From assembly GCA_037893245.1 (NCBI GenBank), contig JBAIAA010000318.1:992001-1056000 (forward strand): a DNA stretch of 64,000 bases. Direction: 5' to 3'. This document shows, in pieces, positions 24,736 through 33,899 of this stretch; the first letter of the stretch is position 1; every line of letters begins with the position of its first letter. The translations under genes and the position numbers were made by a program. Below the pieces are notes generated by a model. That model saw only the letters and a program-made list of their open reading frames with translations, was not told the origin of the DNA and ran no database searches. Source of the stretch: Crossaster papposus. Taxonomy: Eukaryota; Echinodermata; Asteroidea; Velatida; Solasteridae.

Positions 24736-24834
24736 AGAATACACTCGCAAGTGTGGATTCGTATTTAAGAATCAACTCGGCGCTTCGCGCCTTGTGAATT
24801 CGTAATTACGAATCCACACTTTCTCGTGTATTCT
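24736..24834. repeat. Hairpin element with GTGTGGATTCGTA arms
   Basis: Arms of about 27 bp (GAGAATACACTCG...GTGTGGATTCG and inverse). A looser relative with the same GTGGATTCGTA arms lies at about 23,121-23,218. Confidence 0.65.
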
Positions 24835-25140
24835 CCTATACAGAACAACGAGTTTGAGAGTTATTCACCCATAATCTGTAATTTCAGACTATAAAGGTTC
24901 GGACTCATTGGTAGTATTGCGCACAAATGCGGAGATTATAAGGAGTGTGATTTTATTTCCTAAGTAATTATTCTTAAGTAAGTGGTATTAAATATGAATA
25001 TAACAACAACAAAAGTACGTCAACTGTCCAATTTGTGATGTTTAATTTCAAGTCGTCATGTATTCTCTATTGCCTTTCCCCGTCTTCTCAGCACTGATAT
25101 TTAAAACAAAATATATAAGTACCTCCAGAAGCTGATGTGA

Positions 25141-25419
25141 ATGGCACTCTATGGAGTACATGTATTCATCAACACGAAAGGTTCGTTTTCTATGGAAACA
25201 GAAAGCGCTATTTATTGTGTCTTTCCAGATGCAACAATATCGGCGCAGTTCTCCGATGTTTTCTCAGTCCCAAAAAAATGTGAATGCGGAAACAAGGTTA
25301 ATTCTATAGAGTACATCGTAACTTGCATTAACGGACAGTTTTACAAAAGTTTGGAAAACCAGATTGTGCAGCAAGCTCAAAAAGGAATATATGTATTCAT
25401 TCATTCACTGTACAAGTGA
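25141..25419 (+). other. Unassigned 92-codon open frame
   Basis: Starts MALYGVHVFINTKGSFSMET and includes VPKKCECGNKVNSIEYIVTC. Codon use looks normal and there is a C-x-C pair, but I recognise no family, and there are no clear splice sites or neighbours to support it. It may be a chance frame. Confidence 0.2.
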
Positions 25420-25887
25420 TCAGGCAGGCACGCGTCACGCTACACTCAAGGCAGTCGCAATGGAGGGCGCGCGTGGCATGGATCGGTGTATTGGGTCGTA
25501 TGAATAAAAACTAGCAAATGCTATGAAGTACAATAGTGGGGCGGCTTAGCTCAAAAAAAAAGGTCGATTGTGCACTTTCCCTTAAAAGCATGAAACTTGG
25601 CACATAGTTAGAGTAACACAATACAAGGATTTTTAGTCCAGGGGCCACCGGAAATTGCACCCCGTATGGCGGCCATCTTGGATTTCAAAATGGCCGCCAT
25701 TGTGGATCTGTTTTGTTGAATATCTCCTTAACTGGTAGAGATATCGAGACAGTTGAAACGCCTATACCCACATTTTAGGGGTCTAGGAATCCATTGGCGA
25801 CATAAAAGTTTGAAAATTGTGGCCGCCATCTTGAATTCCAAGATGGCCACCATCCACGAGCTATTTTGCTCAATATCTCATGATTTT

Positions 25888-26379
25888 ATAATTTTAGAAA
25901 TGAGATGGCACTATCCCATTCAGTGACACTCCCTTTCTCTTGACTTGTTTTGGCTTAAAATGGATTTTAAGCATGACTTAGTCTTTGCCGGTTATGTCCA
26001 AATTAAAATGTATATTGGGTGGACATAAGAGATTGAGTGACTTTAGTTGGTTGGATAATCAGATGTGATTAGAGGTGCGAGCAGAGGATTATGTTTACAA
26101 ATCCTCTTGATAGCAATAGCATGCTTTCGTGCCTTGCTGTAGCACTCGTCAGTTGCGAATGGGTGATTCAAAAAGAATCGAAGCTGACTTGCAGAGAGGT
26201 TGTGGTTGGGATTGGGTATATTCCAATCATGTAAGTTTGGATTGAGCCATATGTTTGTTAGTCGGTTTCAGATTGTTCCTCCAGTAAGGAGAGCAATATG
26301 TTGAGGGTTTCGTCTGGTTCAGTAGGTTGTTCGAAAAAGCCAGAGTCTGTTGGGAGTGGTTCGAGCTTTTGCTTTTGAT
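25888..26379 (-). mobile_element. Partial PLE copy (3' part), not converted
   Basis: A direct repeat of 26,380-26,880 with normal base composition. In the minus direction it encodes the last residues of the PLE protein (PTDSGFFEQPTEPDETLNIL then LSLLEEQSETD) before TAA at 26,260-26,258, then the 3' UTR. It lies immediately 3' (in the sense direction) of the full copy, as in the partial tandem arrangement known for PLEs. Confidence 0.85.
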
Positions 26380-26765
26380 TTCAGAAATGAGATGGCACCA
26401 TCCCACCCAGCGACACTCCCCCTCTCTCGACCCGTTCCGGCCCAAAATGGACCCCAAGCATGACCCAGTCTTCGCCCAGTCTTCGCCGGCTACGTCCAAA
26501 CCAAAATGCACATTGGGCGGACACAATAGACTGAGCGACTCCAGCCGGTTGGACAACCAGATGTGACTAGAGGTGCGAGCAGAGGACCACGTTTACAAAC
26601 CCCCCCGACAGCAACAGCATGCTTTCGCGCCCCGCTGCAGCACTCGTCAGCTGCAAATGGGTGACCCAAAAAGAATCGAAGCTGACTCGCAGAGAGGTTG
26701 CAGCTGGGACCGGGCACACTCCAATCATGCAAGCTTGGACCGAGCCACACGTCCGCCAGCCGGCT

Positions 26766-28727
26766 TCAGACCGCCCCCCCCCCCCCCCCCAGCAAGGAGA
26801 GCAACATGTTGAGGGCTTCGTCCGGCTCAGCAGGCTGCTCGAAAAAGCCAGAGTCTGCCGGGAGCGGCTCGAGCCCCCGCTGTGGCAGCTCAGCTCCCAC
26901 CAACCTCTCCCGAATGCTCTGGGCCCCCTCGAAGGCAACAAAAGGAGGCCTCGGAAAAAGCTCCGAGAGCACCCGACTGCCCTCGATCAAGCTCCAGTGC
27001 CTGCCCACCGCTCGACACATGTCACCGCGATGCATGGCTGGGCTGCAGGTGGCTGCGAAGACAAGCGGAGCCCGTCCTGCTCCCTCTCCATCCCCTGCGC
27101 CGTGCACCAGTCTCGATCGGTCGGCACGTGAGACCCCGGCTGCTGCCGCTCCGACTTCACCGGAAGTGCAGCCTCCCGTGGTTAGCCTCTCCGAGAACAC
27201 CTCGACTCCGCTGCGGAAACCATCCGCGTTGCCGGCGCCCCCAGCGCAGCGGAGCGCCTCCCCGCACATGAACGCCTTGAAAATACGGGGTGGGCGGGAT
27301 GATGCCCCACGGAGATACTGGAAGGTCTCCGCCGGCCCCCTGCAGACCCCGGCGTCCAGGACTCCTGCTCCATGGAAACGGTCTCGTTCAAATATGGTCA
27401 AGTCAAGGTAGCCGATTGATGATTCAGAGGCCCCGCATGCAAACCTTAGAGTTGGGCGCATCCCGCCCACCTCCGCGACGAGACCCCGGAACTCGTTCAG
27501 AGCTCCGTTGCAGATGACCAACATGTCGCCTCCACAGCGCCACCATGCAAGAATGCCACCCGCCCCCTGGACCACTTTGCCCTCGAAGCCGTGCAGGGCG
27601 ACGTCACAAATTTCAGGGCCTGATGCGGAGCCCACCGCACAACCAACCCTCCGGAGAAAGAACCCACTCCCGAAACGGAAGCAGCCGCGACCGAGGATGA
27701 GTTCCAGAAGCCCCCGGATGCAAATTGAAGGTGGTTCCGCGACTGGGCGGCAACGGCCTGCGCCCTCGAGGGCACCGCAAACGCATTGGACCGCCCCCGC
27801 CCGTCGGACACCGGTGCACATAGAAACAACATCCATACTCGCGACCAGGACATCCCGCGAAAAATGTCCCTCCTCCAGCCCGCGCAAAACGTCCGCCGTA
27901 TCGCGGACACATGTGGGCCGCGCGGCCACCATGGGAAGAATGAAGCAGTCTATGCACTCTGAAACCCCCACCGTAGGGCCAGTACAACCACCCACAATTG
28001 GACGTCCAACAAAAGGCTCCCCCGGTGGCGGTGCCCCGCGCACCTTGGGGAGAAAACACATGGCCGGACACTGACAGCTCCGCAAAAGTGGGCCGAGGCA
28101 CCTCAAAGCATCGCTGCCGATGCGCCTGCCGCCTCTCACCTCCACGAGTGTGCCGCGAACCATCGCAACAGTTTGCGGGGCAACACCCCGGTCCAGCTGG
28201 GCACAGCGATGGGACTCAAGGCGGCGGCAATCCACCCGTAAATAATCCGAGCGGCCCACAATGCAAATGCCCCCGCCCCCGCCACACGGCTCGACCACGA
28301 TGTCAGGACCGTTCCCGAGTCCACCCATGGCGGACAAATCCCGCGCGGTCACGTCCGCCCGCCGACTCCCCAGCCCGACACGGGCCAGCTCGAACCCAGC
28401 GGCCTCCAAGCACTCTTTTAGCGTTGCACCAGGGGACGACTCAGGTCGCCAGCCCGATGGCGGCCCGAAAGGATGGCCCCTGGAGCGCCCATCACGCACC
28501 AAGAATGCAACTCCCCGCCTTCGACTGAAGGCACTCACGCCACCTACAAGCGCCCCGCGGCCCGGCCCGGCCCAGCAGGAGCAGGCACGAAACCTAAACC
28601 CCTTCCCAAAGCAACTGCTTCGGTCCGCGACAGTGCCGCCCCGGATAGGCCTGCCACGAAGGACCGGCACCGCTCCGCCAGCGAGCGCAAATGACTGGAG
28701 CCGGCTCGCCCGGCTCTCGATCCGCAC
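26766..28727 (-). pseudogene. PLE reverse transcriptase, sense-strand A-to-G altered
   Basis: 653 open codons. Recognisable in order: FGPPSGWRPESSPGATLKEC, DIVVEPCGGGGGICIV (family: KPxDKGGxxxV), CFLPKVRG (family: LPKIHK), GRPIVGGCTGPT, YVRDT-like CVRDTADVLRGLEEG, ASMDVVSMCTGV (family: DVxSLYTxI), the FxFGSGFFLRRVGCAVGS block, WWRCGGDMLVI at about 27,525 (family: RYIDDxxxI), and C-terminal LFPRPPFVAFEGAQSIRERL. Deviations such as Y to C, K to E, N/D to G, H to R and I to V/M all correspond to A-to-G. Loss of the catalytic Asp makes it inactive. The great length of the frame is partly an artefact, because stop codons need A. Confidence 0.85.
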
Positions 28728-28918
28728 TTGCCCGAGAAACGGCCAGACCTCGACCGACCAAGCAATCCCTCAGCTTTCCCGTCGAGTTCTCCTCCCGCCA
28801 CGGCAGCCAAGAGACCAATGGCCCGGATACAACAGACAATGCAGGATGGGCCACATTCCAGTTCATTTATTACAGCCACCATACAATAATAAGGGCAAGA
28901 TGACGGACCCACCTCCAC
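28544..28918 (-). pseudogene. PLE N-terminal segment in another frame
   Basis: Contains LSRTEAVALGRGLGFVPAPA, matching the PLE N-terminal signature LSxxExxVLxKGLxFxPTP that precedes the RT. It lies in a different frame from the RT segment, so at least one frameshift lies near 28.55 kb. Same A-poor composition. Confidence 0.7.
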
Positions 28919-28930
28919 CGAGAAGGCGGG

Positions 28931-29464
28931 TCAGCCCCGAAAAGGACAACTCGGCCCCGCAGTGGTCAGAGATCGGCTCAGGGCTGTCGCCCCCTCCCGA
29001 CGCCCCCGTTGGGCCGACAGGGTCCTGTGAAGAAGCTCAGGAAGCCTCCGAGCGGCAGAATGGTCCCGACCCTGGAAACCCCCAGCAAGCCCTTCCTGCG
29101 CCGAGCGTCCGGCGCCGGCGAGCCGGTCCCCGGCGACTGGCAGCCGGTGCGTGCACCCCTCCAGATAGATTCCCGCGAACAGCAACGATGCTCCCCTCCG
29201 GAGACCGCTCCAACGATCCCGGAACGAACCCTGAAACCTCAGAGATCGGCGCAGATGCGGTGGCCGCACGTCCACCTTGATACAGGGTGGCGGCGTGCCA
29301 GCCTCGACCGACCGGGAAAGGAGCCGCACCTGGCGGGCGATGCGCTCCCCGGCAGCCGTCAAAGCGCTGACGCCTTCCGCCAGGAACCTCACCCGTTTGA
29401 AACCCTCCTCGGACAGTCCGCGCGAGAACGCGGCCGGCCCGGTTGCCGATGCAGATGGGCCCAA
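28931..29464 (-). pseudogene. PLE N-terminal region, unrecognised
   Basis: 177 open codons in the minus direction, upstream of the RT signature and within the converted zone. Rich in Gly, Arg, Ala and Ser as expected of A-to-G converted sequence. No GIY-YIG or other domain is recognisable. It may be N-terminal coding or 5' leader. Confidence 0.4.
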
Positions 29465-31159
29465 GTCCAGCTCGCAGGAGAGGAGAAGACCCCTAAAACG
29501 TGGGTATAGGTGTTAAAAATGTATTGATATCTTTACTACTTCATGAGATATTGAGCAAAATAGCTCGTGGATGGTGGCCATCTTGGAATTCAAGATGGCG
29601 GCCACAATTTTCAAACTGTTATGTCACCAATGGATTCCTAGACCCTTAAAATGTGGGTATAGGCGTTTCAACTGTCTCGATATCTCTACCAGTTAAGGAG
29701 ATATTCAACAAAACAGATCCACAATGGCGGCCATTTTGAAATCCAAGATGGCCGCCATACGGGGTGCAATTTCCGGTGGCCCCTGGACTAAAAATCTTTG
29801 TATTGTGTTACTCTAACCATGTGCCAAGTTTCATGCTTTTAAGGGAAAGTGCACAATTGATCAGCTAAGCCGCCCCACTACAAGCAAAAAGTAAATGCAT
29901 TTACTTCGAAGTAAAAGCATTAAGTAAAAGCAAATGCTTCAATTCGTATGAATAAAATAAAGTGTTACTGTTTAGCATTTACTGGCTGAAATAGCAGTAA
30001 ATGCTTTTTACTTGCAATTGATTTCACAGCCGAATGGTTTATAACAATAGAGTCTCTATTGTGTGTACAATACACACACACGCATAGACGCTCGTACGCT
30101 GACAGGGGTGTTTGAATGAAATCGGAACCTCAAGTTACTGCTTCGCAGTCACGATGCCGTTTTCTGTCTCAGCAATATTGCAAGAAATTATCGGCCATCT
30201 ACGTCTCATTTCCTTGCCCAAAATCAGTACAACTGCTTGCATTTTAATCCTAGACAATCCATCTTCCATGTTCATAACTTTTCCTGCCTAACCACAATAT
30301 ACAAAAGCTTCTATTTTTTATATTAGTATTTGCTTCTCTTTTTTCAAGGTAGCCCCGACCCAACCTTGAAAAATTACGAGTAAATACTGCAAATCTGAAG
30401 CATTTACTCATTTTTATTCATACCAAATGGAGCAAATACTAATATTCTAGCAAATGCTGGAAATTAAAAAGTAAATACTTTTAGTCTTTAGCAAATACTT
30501 TCAAGTAAAACCTTTTGCTTTATTTTTATTCATACAGATTCCAGTAAATGCTTGAAAATTGATAGTAAAAGCAAATGCTAGTTTTTATGCATACGGCCCA
30601 TTGTTTCAGATCTCAGCTCCATAATCCATTCCGCCACGCACCTTTAAGTTTAAGCTGCCCCAAAACAATACGAGTTTAATCATACCTATTTCCCCGTAAA
30701 ATAAAGGAAGAGAACCCGAAAACCACTTCGTACTTTTTCGACCCTACTCGCCGTAGTGCAAAAAGTGATTGTCGCAGCACGCCATCGCACAAATCGGTTG
30801 GGGGCTGGCCTAATCGTGTCGTTGGCGGGCGCACTGCATGCTTTTAAAATTGTACGCGACGTGCACTATCAACGAATGGATACTGTAGTTTTGGCCCACG
30901 CGAAACTCAAAATCAATTTTGTGGGTTCTGATTCTTCCGAGGTCTTCCCAGCCTCTATATGTTGACCATGAGAAGTGTGCCGTCACCCCTTGGGTCTGGG
31001 TAAGGGTTTTTATTGTTGTGGTGGTATTTTGCATTGGTCTACTTTGAGGTTGTTAGTTGTAACTGTTGTGAGATGTGCGCCGTCACATGGTACAGTAGTG
31101 CTCAAATGTAATTGCGCGGACTCCCCCTACTATTCGCGCATTGTAGTCATTCGCGTTTG

Positions 31160-31669
31160 CAATTGAGGATCCTAGATCTAAAAGGGGGTTAAGTCACATG
31201 GAGTGCATTTTGAGAAAATGCAAAAACCGGGGTTTCATTATGTCCATGTGTGGACTTGACCCCCTGAGGTTGTACCTCTCAGGGACTCTTACACATGATT
31301 TACCACATCAATGAACTATACAATGTCAATAGAGGGCGTAGTGATCCTTCTTGAAGCATAAACTGACACTAACTACAGTTTCACAAGTTTGTGACTTAAC
31401 CAGTTCGCGCCGGATGACGTATATAAACGCAAATATTTCCCCAGATTCAAAACGGATGACGCATAAACACGCCAAGTTCAAGTTCGGAAATGTATGTCAG
31501 CAGCGGGCAAGGCCAGAAATGCGTGGGTGTGCTTCCCGGCACTATCAGCCTGAACACGCTTCGGATTGAGTTTCGTTAAAAATAATCCCGCCCGTGGGCT
31601 CGGCGATGTTAAAATAATCCCGGCGCGAACTGGTTAACCCCCTTTTAGATCTAGGGTCCTCAATTTAAT
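31160..31669. repeat. Older inverted-repeat element split by a TTAA MITE
   Basis: The arm CAATTGAGGATCCTAGATCT...GGGGGTTAA at 31,160-31,192 is repeated inverted at 31,634-31,669. The MITE 31,400-31,633 interrupts the right arm. Confidence 0.65.
31400..31633. mobile_element. TTAA-flanked 234-bp MITE, copy 2
   Basis: Same sequence and ends as 9,377-9,610, flanked by TTAA. It sits exactly at a TTAA within one arm of an older inverted repeat. The other arm (31,160-31,192) keeps the uninterrupted GGGGGTTAAGTCAC, which shows the empty site. Confidence 0.9.
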
Positions 31670-31905
31670 CGCGCATAAAGGCCTGGAGCGGATCGTGTCG
31701 TGAGAGCGGTTCGTGTCGTGAGAGCGGTTCGTGTATGATAGCGCCCTCTCGTGGGGAAAATTGGCACATTTGAATATAGATGTAAACAGAGGCACATCGT
31801 CTATACCTTCGTGTAGTCTACAATCACGTACGTCACCAACGCACGGAAGACACATGACACAATCAATCACTGTTATAGAGGGCGCTATCTTCAGACGAAC
31901 TGATA

Positions 31906-32227
31906 TGCTGCGTTCCAATCGCGTCGTTGTTATCATGTTCACGAGTGGGTTGCATTCCAAACGCTACTCACCAAGACGCACGCGCACAGTCGAGTTAGTC
32001 GTGCGGTAAGGACATTCTTTATCGAGCAAGAACTCGTACGTGAACCAACACGCACGCGCGAGTATTTGATTGGTAATGAAGTCGTGAACATGGAGACAAA
32101 AAATCCACCTCGAGTAATCCACCTCGAGTTCACCACTGGTGAACACGAGTTACCAGGCGATTATAACGCCATTCTACGACTCGTGAACTCGTGAACACGA
32201 TAAACACGATGCGATTGGAACGCAGCA
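31906..32227. mobile_element. TIR element with 3-bp ATA duplication
   Basis: The ends TGCTGCGTTCCAATCGCGTC and inverted TGCTGCGTTCCAATCGCATC are followed by further matching arm sequence rich in CTCGTGAAC. ATA is repeated outside. 322 bp, non-coding. Confidence 0.8.
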
Positions 32228-32376
32228 ATAGCCACGAACGGGCGCTATCACATGAAGGTCTTGGACAGGTCTACCTGTCGGGGGCGCGGCCAGACTATGG
32301 CGTGCGCGCAATATTAAACGTGTCTAACCGCGTCGCGATCGACCGGACATGTACATGTACATAGACACAGGAAATC

Positions 32377-32413
32377 ATGGCTGCCCCGACGTTTATTTGT
32401 GAATGGTGCAAAG
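32377..32413 (+). CDS. Possible isolated first coding exon (MAAPTFICEWCK)
   Basis: ATG in good initiation context (AATCATGG) encodes MAAPTFICEWCK and ends at a near-perfect donor (AAAG|GTGAGTG), phase 1. ICEWC could begin a CxxC zinc site. No matching second exon is recognised downstream, so this is only a candidate. Confidence 0.3.
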
Positions 32414-32593
32414 GTGAGTGAAACCGGAACGAAAGAAAAGGTACCCTTTGACCTCAGGGAAACGTAGTTTTGCAGATAACTAACTGTTTGCCAACATTTC
32501 GCACGACCTCACTAAATCTGAAGCTAATACCGACGTTCGCGGTACACTGCAATCAAACATTCAAAGCGCCCGCCGCGGCACCGTAACAACTCT

Positions 32594-32883
32594 AGCCTTG
32601 AGTGCAAGGCTGCGCTGTATCTGCAACGTGTTTACATGTTATCAGTGTGGGTTGCAATACTGGATGTACATGTACATTGTACATGTGTACTACTGGCCAC
32701 CCATGTGGAGTCTAATCACTGGCAGTTTCATTCATGAGAATGAAACTGCCAGACTGCCAGTGATTAGAGTCCACATGGGTGGCTAGTATAGTACACATCT
32801 ACAATGTACATTGTGATAATGCAGCCCACACTGATCACATGAAAATACGTTGCAGATACAGCACAACCTTGCACTCAAGGCTA
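32594..32883. mobile_element. 290-bp foldback element with 10-bp target duplication
   Basis: Almost the whole element is one inverted repeat with arms of about 145 bp, centred near 32,738 (TTCATTCATGAGAATGAA), bounded by TAACAACTCT on both sides. Long arms and a 9-10-bp duplication fit a Mutator-like foldback element. Confidence 0.8.
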
Positions 32884-33556
32884 TAACAACTCTTGAAGCG
32901 ATCAGCGGGACTAGACTGGTGTGGCCTCGCTGGCTGGTACTAGACTGTAGCTTGCACTCTGCAATGTGCAGCTTGCCACCGCCACACTGTCTTGTGCACA
33001 CAGCCTTGTCATATCCTTTGTATTTGTGTGTTAATTAAATAATTCCTGATGGGGCTCAAACTCGGTCGCTGATTAGATCCCTCGGAAAAGCGAGGGACAT
33101 TTGTCGAAAACTAGGGGAAAAAAATAAGAATTACTTGTCAACTAATGCAAGACCAATCCAATAATCATGCACGTTTGTCAAACACAGGCACCTGTGCGAG
33201 TGGGGATCCAGCTGCATTTTGTAAACTACGCATGCGTGAGACCGGAAGACACACGAAGCCGGGAATTAGAAACGACACGACGTTAGCGAATCTGGCGCGC
33301 CAGCGCCGAAATAACATAAGGGTCTTGGGCAAGACTATCTAGACTATTGTTAATTTGTTACCTAACACACCAACTGCCCCCCCCCCCCCAACCCCCCAAC
33401 AAAAAACAAAAACATCTAATTTCCTGATAAACCACAACAAAAAAAGGGTTGCTGCAGTTGCTGTCTACCTGTTGTGTTTTTTGCTTTTGTGTTGAATTTT
33501 TGAATTCTTTGCTGATATCTATAGTAGGAATGTCTTAGGTAACAATAGTCAAGAGT

Positions 33557-33775
33557 GTGTGTAGAGACAAAAGGTTGTTTTACTCTGCCTTCAATCGTGC
33601 TGGGTATTTCAAGAGAGCAATTTCTCAGTCGTCAGTCTTTCCACCTTCGCCGTGTGTTAATTGCCAAGTTCAAAGCCCGGAGCAACAGGAGCTATCATTT
33701 TTGAGGAAACAATTACCGAACGATTGTTTCGAATTTTTAGTCACGCACTGTACCCTAAATCCTTTCTGTGCATAA
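33557..33775 (+). other. Unassigned 72-codon open frame
   Basis: Contains SPCVNCQVQSPEQQELSFLR followed by KQLPNDCFEFLVTHC. Not recognised. It could be a fragment of a mobile element or chance. Confidence 0.2.
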
Positions 33776-33899
33776 ACGGTACAACCCATAATGAGGTAAT
33801 TGTTGAATTCACGCACGAAATAAAGACTTGTGAAGAGTTCAACTGATAAATCAAAAACAAAATACACCAAATCAAGTGTACAAATAGCTCGTGGCTTTG

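Larger units (their letters stand above)
22833..25492. other. Gene-free stretch between LINE/SINE cluster and nested element
   Basis: Contains GTGGATTCGTA hairpins (23,121-23,218; 24,736-24,834), simple runs (G10 at about 24,461) and the unassigned frame at 25,141. No host gene recognised. Confidence 0.55.
26380..29497 (-). mobile_element. Penelope-like retroelement, A-to-G converted on its sense strand
   Basis: Minus-strand PLE with N-terminal and reverse transcriptase regions recognisable over about 3.1 kb. No GIY-YIG endonuclease is seen after the RT. The + strand is strongly T-poor (sense strand A-poor) here, in contrast to all neighbours including the TIR arms. TA steps are rare. RT motifs differ from the family in ways that need only sense A-to-G changes. 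Compared with the partial copy at 25,888-26,379, about 90 differences are T there and C here on the + strand, with two G/A differences, one transversion, a 9-bp length difference and a longer C run. See findings for interpretation. Confidence 0.85.
25534..29880. mobile_element. TIR element with about 345-bp inverted repeats, carrying a Penelope-like element
   Basis: The left arm 25,534-25,883 and right arm 29,541-29,880 are near-perfect inverted copies starting TAGTGGGGCGGCTTAGCT, rich in the ATGGCGGCCATCTTGGA motif, with a 3-bp duplication CAA outside. The undisturbed flank of sister GGG elements (GTACAAGCAAAAAG) confirms the insertion point. Without the retroelement inside it would be about 0.75 kb. 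No transposase is seen and the superfamily is unassigned. The arms do not show the A-to-G bias of the interior. Confidence 0.85.
25493..30599 (-). mobile_element. GGG-ended TIR element, copy 1, host of a nested insertion
   Basis: The ends read GGGTCGTATGAATAAAAACT and, inverted at the right, GGGCCGTATGCATAAAAACT, with a 3-bp target duplication ATT (25,490-25,492 and 30,600-30,602). It is the same family as 49,579-50,801 and 50,981-51,737, in the opposite orientation. Its own sequence is about 0.76 kb and is split by the 4.35-kb insertion at 25,534-29,880. Non-autonomous; no transposase. The superfamily is not assigned: 3-bp duplications and GGG ends would fit a Harbinger-like element. Confidence 0.85.

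Noticed and set aside
25534-25545. CACTA-type ends (TAGTG/CACTA)
   Set aside because: The CACTA letters are in the wrong orientation for EnSpm/CACTA elements, and the arms are much longer than usual. The 3-bp duplication alone is not enough.
25888-26880. C-to-T damage of the partial copy instead of A-to-G change of the long copy
   Set aside because: The partial copy gives normal composition and a proper protein end. The long copy's RT motifs depart from the family by A-to-G, so the long copy is the altered one.
26698-29280. Several long + strand open frames (up to 339 codons)
   Set aside because: Stops are depleted because T is depleted on this strand. The recognisable protein motifs are on the minus strand.
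25534-29880. Idea that the 345-bp TIRs mark a Polinton
   Set aside because: The outside duplication is 3 bp, not 6, and there is no polymerase, integrase or capsid-type gene. The interior is a Penelope-like RT.
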